Origin: JAVHYG01 sp040390025
GTDB taxonomy: Bacteria > Pseudomonadota > Gammaproteobacteria > Diplorickettsiales > Diplorickettsiaceae
Assembly (NCBI GenBank): GCA_040390025.1
Contig: JAZJZD010000009.1
Span: 172,162 to 236,161 of the forward strand
Reading direction: 5' to 3'
DNA length: 64,000 bases
The notes under the pieces are model-generated. The model saw only the letters and a list, made by a program, of their open reading frames with translations. It was not told the origin of the DNA and searched no databases. Both the position numbers and the translations under genes were made by a program. This document shows, piece by piece, positions 10,491 to 18,225 of this stretch (position 1 is its first letter; each line of letters opens with the position of its first letter).

Positions 10491-10850
10491 ATGACACGAG
10501 CCATATTAAGTAAAGAATTCGAAGCAGAAGCGATAGCCCGTTTGAAATCAGGGGGGGGCGTTAATAGGAAGGGATGGAATATTAACGCCCTTAATAAAGC
10601 AAATAATCGAAGCGTCTCTAGAAGGAGAATTAGAGGCGCACTTAGTTGAACCAATCTACTCTAAAATTGCCAATCGCCGTAACGGAAAAACCAGTAAGTT
10701 ATTAAAACCGGAGCAGAAAGCTTTGAGCTAGAAACGCCCCGAGACCGAGCAGGAACTTTTGACCCGCAGATTGTCAAAAAACGCCAGACGGTTTTAAACG
10801 AATCACTGGATAACAAAGTACTGTCTTTATATGTAATAGATCAAACTTAA
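10491..10850 (+). pseudogene. IS256-family transposase remnant
   Basis: Starts with an ATG after AGGAGCTAACA and reads MTRAILSKEFEAEAIARLKS; after a run of seven G a one-base shift is needed to continue as LIKQIIEASLEGELEAHL and ESFELETPRDRAGTFDPQIV, then DNKVLSLY. This is the N-terminal third of an IS256 (mutator-type) transposase. There is an in-frame TAG in the ESFELETPRD region's reading and the gene is cut off near 10850, before the catalytic DDE residues. Clearly inactive. GACAGTTAC(C)CGATTTTT occurs on both sides (about 10381 and 10880), perhaps element ends. Confidence 0.8.
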
Positions 10851-10907
10851 TCTGTAGTGGTTCAAACTTAATGTGACAGTTACCCGATTTTTCAGTCGCG
10901 CTTACTG

Positions 10908-11560
10908 TCAGTTGAAGTTAAGACTGTCAACTTTTCCTTCCAGTTTTTTTCCCTCAAATCTTCCTAGCGGCGTACGTCCACAGCATATTTTTCCTTGATG
11001 AGTTCGTTCGTTATTGTAATAAGCGTTCCAATCATCCAAGTCTTTTTACAATTCGTCAAGAGAAGCATAAATTTTTTTACGAAATGTAACTTGATAAAAT
11101 TCTTGAAGAATCGTTTTATGGAAGAGTTCATAAATTCTGTCAAAACAACCCAGTGGCGCTATCGGTCAGTATGCGTAATATCCCCATTTTATTTAATTCA
11201 GGAAAGAGTAATACACACCCAGATAATGCTTTTGCTACTGTAATAGGAGTTTTTTTGTGTATAACTTGCAACCGGAAACTCAATAGCATGCTCTAAAACA
11301 GCTTTTTCAGCTCTGTCATCCACTCGATTAAACAGGTTGGGAGTTTATCCGATGGGTTTTATCTATCAGTGACTCAATACCTTATCAATTGCCTATTTAT
11401 ACCGATAAAAGGTTTCTTGGGGTAAACTCATAACTTTGCAAGCTTTAGAGGTGTTTTGGATCTCTTCTGCTAAATTGATCAACCCTACTTTATTTTTAAT
11501 TATTTTTGCATTAGTCTGAGTTCAGCCACTTTCTAGTACCTTCCCCCCATGCCAATATAT
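10908..11560 (-). pseudogene. IS481-like transposase remnant
   Basis: Read on the minus strand, fragments of an IS481/IS3-type integrase occur in order: KNKVGLINLAEEIQNTSKAC with SLPQETFYRYK (N-terminal helix-turn-helix) near 11500-11400, FDRIYELFHKTILQEFYQVTF near 11140-11080, and DDWNAYYNNERTHQGKICCG plus RTPLGRFEGKKLEGKVDSLN ending in TGA at 10908-10910. Several frameshifts and stops separate them, and most of the DDE core is missing. The C-terminal 'YNNERTHQGKxCCGRTP' is characteristic of IS481 elements common in intracellular bacteria. Inactive. Confidence 0.75.
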
Positions 11561-11650
11561 TCTTTGTAGTTCTTTACTAACTTGTTTATTAAACCATCCA
11601 TCGAGTTTTCTTTATAGTCATAGTGGATTTATTTTCTATACTATTGCGGT

Positions 11651-11790
11651 TTATTTTTTTAAATTTCCATTTTCGTCATAATATTCGGTTTCTATATGAG
11701 ATATTTTCCCATCTTTATATATATAATTTCTTTTGTTTTAACCATACCGTTTTCGTGATATTGGGTTATAGTTTTATGTGTAATATTTCA
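11651..11790 (-). pseudogene. Frameshifted relic with MORN-like repeats
   Basis: On the minus strand TQYHENGMVKTKEI and, after a one-base shift, KDGKISHIETEYYDENGNLK are readable before a TAA at 11651-11653. The alternation 'Y-x-E-N-G ... Y-x-D-G-K ... Y-Y-D-E-N-G' is typical of MORN-type antitoxin or surface repeats. Too short and broken to assign. It lies between the IS481 relic and the small Cys-rich gene at 11907. Confidence 0.4.
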
Positions 11791-11906
11791 TTTTTTATCT
11801 TTATAATTTTCATTTTTTTTAATTGTACTTTGTAAAGTATTAATTTATTTTTTTAATTTTTCAATTTCAGAGTTTTTGCCTTTTTCTTTTTTTATAATTT
11901 ATTTTT

Positions 11907-12083
11907 TTAACTTCTTGATTTGTCGTTATTGTCTTCCAGTATTTTATATTTCAAGTTTAACCGTTCATAATCTTCAATGACACGTATAATTATATCCTTA
12001 AGGTTGTTGTTAGCAAATTGACCGCTTGAAATAACTTGACGGGCTTCTATACAGCAGTATTCACATTTGCATATGTCGTTCAT
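11907..12083 (-). CDS. Small Cys-rich protein, unknown
   Basis: A 58-residue frame starting ATG at 12083 and ending TAA at 11907-11909. The N-terminus has four close cysteines, CKCEYCCIEA (residues 5-14), followed by a helical part with RVIEDYERLNLKYKILEDN. It lies 45 bases downstream of the large coiled-coil gene copy 2, in the same direction, and that gene also begins with a cysteine cluster (MCKMCNCKK), so the two may be cotranscribed and related at their N-termini. It could be the start of a longer gene now truncated by the relics downstream. Not recognised. Confidence 0.4.
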   Translation of the reverse strand: MNDICKCEYCCIEARQVISSGQFANNNLKDIIIRVIEDYERLNLKYKILEDNNDKSRS

Positions 12084-12128
12084 AGTTTAAAATCCTGTAT
12101 ATAACTTTAATATAGTGTATGCAATAAG

Positions 12129-12756
12129 TTAAATATCTACCCATTCTGCTCCAATTTGGTCCTTAAAAATTTCTTTTAATCGTTTATTTAATCTGTCCAC
12201 TATGCTTTTTATTCTCTCTTCTTGTGATGTCAAATCCTCAACTTTATCTTTTAGTTTTCCAAGCTCTTCAAGTGGTTTTAACTTATCATCGAGTCCTTCA
12301 AGTTTATCGAGTTGCTTTATTTTCTCATCGAGTCCTTCAAGTTTATCGAGTTGTTTTATCTTATCATCGAGTCCTTCAAGTTTATCGAGTTGTTTTAACT
12401 TATCCTCGAGTCCTTCAAGTTTATCGAGTTGTTTTAACTTATCCTCGAGTCCTTCAAGTTNNNNNNNNNNNNNNNNNNNNNNNNNNNNNNNNNNNNNNNN
12501 NNNNNNNNNNNNNNNNNNNNNNNNNNNNNNNNNNNNNNNNNNNNNNNNNNNNNNNNNNNNTATCGAGTTGTTTTAACTTATCATCAAGCTCGTCAATTTT
12601 ACCCTTTACATTTTCCAAGTCATTAATCTTTTTCTTTAGATCTTTTAAGTCACCGACTTTTTCCTTTGGATCATCTAAGTTTTTACATTTACAAGAAAAA
12701 TACTTACCAAGTAAATCATGTAAATTATTTTTCTTACAGTTACACATTTTACACAT
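12129..12756 (-). CDS. Large coiled-coil repeat protein, family copy 2 (spans an assembly gap)
   Basis: Minus-strand gene from ATG at 12756 to TAA at 12129-12131, with 100 N at 12461-12560. Before the gap it reads MCKMCNCKKNN, then a cysteine pair in FSCKCKN, then heptad-like KDLKKKINDLENVKGKIDEL. After the gap it holds a 39-base / 13-residue tandem unit, LEGLEDKLKQLDK, at least four times, then a coiled coil ending DQIGAEWVDI. That ending and the LEGLDDKLKPLEEL segment match copies 1 and 3. Both halves are open in one gene if the real gap is a multiple of three. Cysteine-rich start distinguishes it from the other copies; it might bind metal or be lipid-modified in the host, which is speculation. 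Function unknown. Confidence 0.65.
12461..12560. other. Assembly gap inside the 39-base tandem repeat
   Basis: A 100-N placeholder inside the array of 13-residue units of the gene at 12129-12756. Confidence 0.95.
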
Positions 12757-13194
12757 ATTATAATCCTTATTTTAAAACATTATTTTTAATATTAAAATTG
12801 TATAAGCTATATATTATATTTCTTGTATTTAATCAAATGATTACTAACTTGTTATTAAGAAACACTAATTATTTTTTATACTTTTTTTATTAATTCTATA
12901 TTAAATGAACTAAAATATAAGTAAAGCTAATTTTATATTTAGCAATAAATTCTAAAATATAACTATATGTGGATAAAACACGATGCAAATAAAAATTAAT
13001 GCTAGTATTATTCTTTGATTATAAATGGTTTTTTTTAAGTGAGTAAGTTGGTAACTAGCTTAATTCTAGTAATTAAACTCCTTGAGTTTGATAAAATATT
13101 ACAGAGTTATGTAAGTTAACCATTTAGTTAAAAATAATTTTATTTAAATAATTAAAATGTGTAACACAGTGCTATAAAGAAATGGGAGTAAATA
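12757..13194. other. Intergenic region between divergent module-2 genes
   Basis: 438 bases of AT-rich sequence between the minus-strand coiled-coil gene and the plus-strand small gene. No gene is seen; it must hold promoters for both directions. Confidence 0.5.
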
Positions 13195-13413
13195 ATGGAT
13201 AAAAGTGAAATGAAAACAGATCTAGATGGTGGGAAGAGTAAAATAGAAATAATCGAAAATAAACTTAACTCTATAGATAACAGATTTGAAAATTTAAATC
13301 TTCAATTGACCGGTAAATTTAGTATATTATTTAAAGCTTTGAAGAGCTTAATAGATTTAGACAAGGATAAAGAAGTAGAGAAGCCTATAATTGACAAGGA
13401 GCTTGTAATTTAG
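13195..13413 (+). CDS. Small helical protein, module partner copy 2
   Basis: A 72-residue protein with the family core SIDNRFENLNLQLTGKF (about residues 28-44), shared with the proteins at 9910 and 15978. A GGGAG sequence precedes the ATG. Unlike the other two modules, the large coiled-coil gene next to it (12129-12756) is on the opposite strand and diverges from it, so this module looks rearranged by inversion. The sequence after the stop, including AAGATGTAAAGGAGAG, is alignable with that after the third small gene, and both are followed by sufU sequence, real or relic. Function unknown. Confidence 0.6.
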   Translation: MDKSEMKTDLDGGKSKIEIIENKLNSIDNRFENLNLQLTGKFSILFKALKSLIDLDKDKEVEKPIIDKELVI

Positions 13414-13567
13414 AATAAATTAAAAAAATAGCTGGTAGCTCCAGAAATCGAAATATCAGAGCCGCTAATTCGTAATAAAAATAAGATGTAAAGGAGAGTT
13501 TTTGAGGAAATATCAAAATATGCTGTTTCACCTTTAAACAATACATAGAAAATAAATTTAATAATCA

Positions 13568-13702
13568 TTTACTTTTCTATAGAAACGTATTCTTATTCTG
13601 GACAGAAGTCGCTATAAAGTATGCCACGCTAAGCGCGGCATACTTTACATGTACTGGATAGGCCCTAACACTTGTGAGAATGGATAATTTCGAAAAATTC
13701 TT
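13568..13702 (-). pseudogene. Degenerate duplicate of the sufU 3' end
   Basis: The minus strand reads FSKLSILTSVRAYPVHVKYAALSV and continues to the same stop-proximal region as the intact sufU, whose end is FKKLTVFSGVKAYPARVKCATLAW. The conserved cluster-ligand cysteine of SufU is Tyr here and an in-frame stop interrupts the end. Nucleotide similarity extends past the stop into the region next to the small module gene (CTGTTTCAcCTTTAAA and GAAAATAAAT in both), showing a segmental duplication of the sufU end together with the small gene. Confidence 0.75.
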
Positions 13703-14232
13703 GATTACAGAAGTAGATATTTTTTAATAATTTAACTAAATACCAGCTACGCTGTATTTCCCACATAACTATGAATATTTTTTGTTGATTTACAGAAGGA
13801 TGTGAAAATTATACTGTAAACATGCGGTTTTCTATAATTTATAAAACTACACTTACTCACTTCTTTTAAAATTGAGAACTTTCAGACTTCGAATGCTGAT
13901 ACGCAACGTGTAAACAATAGCTAATAAAGAAAAAATAGCTGAAATTTATAGGCTATAAAGTAGCGAGAAGATCAATATAGAAAAGCTAAAGAAAAGACTC
14001 AAAGTCAATAAATACTTCATTTAATAATTTTTTCTGTAAAACTACTGTGTTACGTTACACTCCAGAGTACGAGCGATATATTTCAATATGAGATATTTTA
14101 TAAGGGGTGTTACTCAAGGTATTGATTTTTTTTGTAAAGTTAAAAAAAAAGATTAATATGTATTTATAATTTTTAATTAAACGTAAACGTAGCGATATAA
14201 ATTTTTTTATTAGTATTTTAAAAGGATTAATT
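13703..14232. other. Gene-free stretch
   Basis: About 530 AT-rich bases with stops in all frames. It starts at the boundary of the sufU relic and ends in the upstream region of the third large coiled-coil gene. Apart from a short GAGCGATATATTTCAA-like piece that recalls family C repeat ends (about 14070), nothing is recognised. Confidence 0.4.
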
Positions 14233-15929
14233 ATGAAATCAATAGAAGAAAATGATAGAGAAAAGTATTATACATATATACCCGATACTTTTAATATTCA
14301 AATGTCGACTGAGACTGATACACCCGGAGGGCTTGGAATATCAACAGAGGATATTGGTAAGAAAGGTGAAATAGGAAAGACAATTAAAAAAGTTGTAGAT
14401 GAATTTTTAGAAAAAATGGGAGTTCTAAAAAAAGACTTAGAGACATCAAAAGCTGAGTTTGATGTTATCAAAAATTCTGTAGATGAAAAAGTACGATCTG
14501 CTAAAAATGAAGCAAGCAACGATAATAGTAATTTAAACAAAATGATTATAGCAGTAGAAGAAAGATTAACTGAAGACATTAGAAGGGCTAAAAATAACTT
14601 TGATGAAGATATAAAAAAAGTAAAAAACAGCTGTGTCGAAACTTCTGAATATCTTAAGACTAAAATTCACAAAGAAAGAATGTATCTTGAGGATGAAATT
14701 CGTAAAGTTAAAAATGACTGCGAAGAGGGAAGAAGTGAGTTTTTATCTAAAATTGAAAAATTGGAGGAAATGGTAACCGAAGAGGTTAGACGTGCAAAAA
14801 ATAACTTAGAAGATGAAATAAAAAAATTAAAAACAAATTGTCAAAAAAATTCAGAGCAGCTGAATCAAAAGCTAGCACTTAATAAAAAAGAGCTACAAAC
14901 CGAAATAGAAGGTGTCAAAAAAGGATGTGAGGAACAGAGTGAGCAACTTAATGAAAAAATATCGACTCTAAAAGAAGAAATCAATTCTGAAGTTGATGAA
15001 AAGATAAAAATATTTGATAAAAAAGTAACAGCAGTTGAAGGTAAGGTAAAAGACGTTGAAGGTAAAGTTGAAGCTACCAAGACTGAGCTTGATGGGCTAA
15101 AAGGCAAAGTAGATGAAGTTGAAGGTAAAGTAACTGAAGTTGAAGGCAAAATAACTGAAGTTGAAGGCAAAGTAGATGGTATTGACGAACTTAAAGAGAA
15201 AGTAAAAGAAATTGATGAGCTAAAAGGCAAAGTAACTGAAGTTGAAGGTAAAGTAACGGAAGTTGAAGGCAAAGTAACTGAAGTTGAAGGCAAAGTTGAC
15301 GCTAACAAGATTGAGCTTGANNNNNNNNNNNNNNNNNNNNNNNNNNNNNNNNNNNNNNNNNNNNNNNNNNNNNNNNNNNNNNNNNNNNNNNNNNNNNNNN
15401 NNNNNNNNNNNNNNNNNNNNAAGGCAAAGTAACTGAAGTTGAAGGCAAAGTTGACGCTAACAAGATTGAGCTTGAAGGCAAGTTAAAACCGTTAGAAGAT
15501 AAGGTAACAGCCGTTGAAGGCAAAGTAGATGGTATTGACGAACTTAAAGAGAAAGTAAAAGAAATTGATCAGCTAAAAGGCAAAGTAGATGGTATTGATG
15601 AACTTAAAGAGAAAGTAGAAAAACTTGCCGCTTTGAAAGCTAAACTAAACATACTAGATACCCTTGAAGATAAGTTAGCGAAATTAGACACACTAGATGG
15701 ACTTAAAGATAAAGTAGATGGAATTGATCAAAAAGTTGCCGATAACAAGGCTGAGCTTGAAGGGAAGTTGAAACCACTTGAAGGACTTGAGGAGAAGTTG
15801 AAACCACTTGAAGGACTTGAGGAGAAGTTAAGTAAAGTAGACAAAATGGGAGGAGATTTCACGAAGTTAAATGATCAGTTAAAAGTCATTTTAGCTAAAG
15901 AATTGAGTGTAGAGTGGAAGGATGTCTAA
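14233..15929 (+). CDS. Large coiled-coil protein, family copy 3 (spans an assembly gap)
   Basis: One gene from ATG 14233 (after AAAGGATTA) to TAA 15927-15929, with 100 N at 15321-15420. The two sides are open in one gene if the real gap length fits. The first 60 residues are unlike the rest. Then come about three copies of a 35-45 residue unit of the type EERLTEDIRRAKNNFDEDIK...KNxC, then a heptad array built from 21-base units (VEGKVTE), then KLKPLEGLEEKLKPLEGLEE and the end LSVEWKDV. The perfect heptad spacing predicts a long coiled coil. No signal peptide, no membrane segment. Copy 1 shares the EERLTEDIRR unit and all copies share the tail. The small gene at 15978 follows. Function unknown; candidate secreted or structural protein. 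Confidence 0.75.
15321..15420. other. Assembly gap inside the heptad repeat
   Basis: A 100-N placeholder within the 21-base VEGKVTE-type tandem repeats of the gene at 14233-15929. Confidence 0.95.
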
Positions 15930-15977
15930 ATAATTACGATAAGCGAGTGATTAATACTATTAAAAGAGGAGTAAATA

Positions 15978-16196
15978 ATGGGTAATAATAATCAAATGAA
16001 AACAGAAACACATGATGATTGCAATGCTAAATTTGTAGGAGTTGATGAAAAATTCAGCGCTATAGATGCGAGGTTTGCAAAGTTAAATACTCAATTAAGC
16101 ACTAGATTTAACCGTTTAGCTGACGCTTTGAAAGATTTAGGAAAGGGGGTGGAGGAGGAGACAATACTGACTCTGAGCACTCCATTGTTGGATTAA
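15978..16196 (+). CDS. Small helical protein, module partner copy 3
   Basis: A 72-residue protein with the family core AIDARFAKLNTQLSTRF (about residues 28-44), followed by NRLADALKDLGKG. It lies 48 bases after the large coiled-coil gene copy 3 in the same direction and is preceded by AGAGGAGTAAATA, so the pair is probably one operon. It begins with a hydrophilic N-terminus like copies 1 and 2. Function unknown. Confidence 0.65.
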   Translation: MGNNNQMKTETHDDCNAKFVGVDEKFSAIDARFAKLNTQLSTRFNRLADALKDLGKGVEEETILTLSTPLLD

Positions 16197-16215
16197 CAGA
16201 GATGTAAAGGAGAAC

Positions 16216-16333
16216 TATAGCGCTCGTACCTGAAAATGCGAATCTTTCAAATTCATGGCGAGCGGTCATATGGCGGCGCAAGTCAAACTTGCGCACCGTC
16301 ATTCAAGGGGAGAAATCGCGATTCTTCCCTCTT
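16216..16333 (+). repeat. Palindromic repeat, family C (short copy)
   Basis: TATAGCGCTCGTACCTGAA... GGCGAGCGGT ... CACCGTCATTCAAGG ... GAATCTTTCAA matches the left and middle parts of the longer copies at 30111 and 36287. It interrupts a segment that is duplicated without it near 13490, so it is an insertion younger than that duplication. Together with flanking sequence it fills the 300 bases between the small module gene and sufU. Confidence 0.7.
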
Positions 16334-16495
16334 AAAGTATTTTTAAGACGATAAAAATAAGAAGAGATAATGTGTAAATGTTTTAAGTGAAACAGCGTAG
16401 TTTAAGCTTGGTAATGAATTAATGCGTATGCGCACTTGTAAAAACTAACTGTTTCATCTTTAAATAAGAGGTGGAAAATAAATATAAAGAATCCT

Positions 16496-16951
16496 TTACT
16501 TTTCTGTAGAAACGGATTCTTTTTTCTGAGCAAAAGCCGCAAGTAAAGTATGCCATGCTAATGTGGCACACTTTACACGGGCAGGATAGGCTTTAACGCC
16601 GGAAAAAACAGTTAATTTTTTAAAATCTAGGTTAGCTAGCGTCAGTTTGTTTTCCGTAGTCAATAATTCATGGAAATTTTGAAAAAAAACGCTAGCTTCT
16701 GATTCGGTTTTTCCTTTTAATGCTTCTGCCATTAAAGATGCGGATGCCATGGAAATGGCACAGCCAGATCCGGTAAAGCTGATATCTTTAATTATATTAT
16801 TTTCAATGTTTAAATAAAGGGTTAAACGATCGCCGCACAATTGATTAAAGCCTTCGGCTTGTCGATTGGCATGTGGCATAACAGCATAATTACGCGGGCT
16901 GCGACCGTGGTCTAAGATCATTTCTTGATAAAGTTCGCGTAAATCAGACAT
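16496..16951 (-). CDS. sufU: SufU-type iron-sulfur assembly protein
   Basis: A 151-residue protein of the IscU/SufU fold that accepts sulfur from SufS. The ligand residues are in place: Cys39 and Asp41 in LCGDRL, Cys64 in GSGCAIS and Cys128 in VKCATLAW. The wide spacing between GSGC and the last cysteine is the insertion that marks SufU rather than IscU. It is the last gene of the rrf2-sufBCDSU operon, two bases after sufS. Whether it works as a scaffold or as a zinc-dependent sulfur transfer partner is not decidable here. A degenerate copy of its 3' end lies at 13568-13702. Confidence 0.9.
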   Translation of the reverse strand: MSDLRELYQEMILDHGRSPRNYAVMPHANRQAEGFNQLCGDRLTLYLNIENNIIKDISFTGSGCAISMASASLMAEALKGKTESEASVFFQNFHELLTTENKLTLANLDFKKLTVFSGVKAYPARVKCATLAWHTLLAAFAQKKESVSTEK

Positions 16952-16953
16952 GG

Positions 16954-18225
16954 CTAAGAGCTGGAACTAGGGCAGATTTGTAGTTTAAACATCGCTTGCG
17001 TTATTTCTAAACCTTTTATTAAAGCATCAATGTCTTCTTTGGTATTATAAAAAGCCAATGATGCGCGTACTGTCGAATCAACAGCGAAGCGTTTCATCAA
17101 GGGCATGGTACAGTGTTGTCCGGCACGTACAGCGATACCTTCTGAATTGAGAATATCGCTGACATCGTGGCCGTGAATGCATTGGCCTAGATTATCGCTG
17201 ATAGTAAAATTTAAAATAGGTGCTTTTTCTTGCGCTGTTCCTATTAATCGTAATCCTGGAATACATTTCAATTGTTCAGTTGCGTAATCTAATAACTCTT
17301 TTTCGTAGGCTTGTATCGCGGCAAAATCTAAATCACTCAAATAATCAATAGCCGCACCTAAGCCGATAGCACCGGCAATATGCGGTGTTCCTGCTTCAAA
17401 TTTATAAGGCGGTTCACGATAACTGCTTTTTTCAAGGTTTACTTCAGTAATCATACTGCCACCACCTTCGTAAGGCGGCATGTTTTCTAATAAAGACTGT
17501 TTACCATAGAGAACACCAATCCCTGTGGGGCCAAATAGTTTATGTCCAGAAAAACAGTAAAAGTCACAATCTAACGTTTGAACATCGACGTTTGAGTGAA
17601 CAATCCCTTGTGCACCGTCGATTAATACCTTTGTATGACTGTTGTTAGCATGCGCACAATCAATAATTTCTTTTATTGGGTTAATTGTTCCCAAGGTATT
17701 AGAAATATGACAAATAGCGACGAGTTTTGTTTTTGCATTCAGCAGTTTTTTATATTCTTCAAGAATGAGTTCGCCAGCGTCATTAATCGGAATAACTTTG
17801 AGTTGTGCGCCTGTTTGCTGACATAAAAGTTGCCAAGGCACAATATTTGCGTGGTGCTCCATATGCGAAATGATAATTTCATCACCGGCTTTTATATGTT
17901 GGCGACCGTGGGTTTGCGCCACGAGATTAATGGCTTCTGTAGTGCCACGGACAAAGATAATTTCGGAAAATTTTTCGGCATTAATAAATTTTTGAATTTT
18001 TACACGACTTTGTTCAAATTCATCGGTAGCACGTTCACTTAAACTATGGATGCCACGATGGACGTTACTATATTCCTGGCTGTAAAAATCATGCAGTCGT
18101 TGGATAACGACGTTTGGCTTTTGCATACTAGCCGCACTATCGAGGTAAATTAGCGGTTTACCTTGGGTTTTTTCCTTAAAAATAGGGAAATTTTCTCTTA
18201 TTTTAGTGACATCAAACGGTTTCAT
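16954..18225 (-). CDS. sufS: Cysteine desulfurase SufS
   Basis: A 423-residue PLP enzyme that takes sulfur from cysteine for cluster assembly. Visible are the start YLDSAASMQKP, the histidine stretch SHMEHHANIVPW, the PLP lysine Lys229 in SGHKLFGPTGIGVLYG, and the catalytic Cys372 in RAGQHCTMPLM, the class II (SufS) form. I use the ATG at 18225; the frame is open to a TTG at 18231 but the ATG gives the normal MKPFDV start. It overlaps the end of sufD by 14 bases, which indicates translational coupling. Confidence 0.95.
   Translation of the reverse strand: MKPFDVTKIRENFPIFKEKTQGKPLIYLDSAASMQKPNVVIQRLHDFYSQEYSNVHRGIHSLSERATDEFEQSRVKIQKFINAEKFSEIIFVRGTTEAINLVAQTHGRQHIKAGDEIIISHMEHHANIVPWQLLCQQTGAQLKVIPINDAGELILEEYKKLLNAKTKLVAICHISNTLGTINPIKEIIDCAHANNSHTKVLIDGAQGIVHSNVDVQTLDCDFYCFSGHKLFGPTGIGVLYGKQSLLENMPPYEGGGSMITEVNLEKSSYREPPYKFEAGTPHIAGAIGLGAAIDYLSDLDFAAIQAYEKELLDYATEQLKCIPGLRLIGTAQEKAPILNFTISDNLGQCIHGHDVSDILNSEGIAVRAGQHCTMPLMKRFAVDSTVRASLAFYNTKEDIDALIKGLEITQAMFKLQICPSSSS

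Noticed and set aside
12202..12763. Plus-strand ORFs rich in Ser/Pro or Val/Tyr repeats
   Set aside because: Antisense frames of the LEGLEDKLKQLDK repeat gene, which has the family C-terminus and coherent coiled coil on the minus strand.
14865..15308. Minus-strand ORF with TLPSTSV repeats
   Set aside because: Antisense of the VEGKVTE heptad array of the plus-strand coiled-coil gene.
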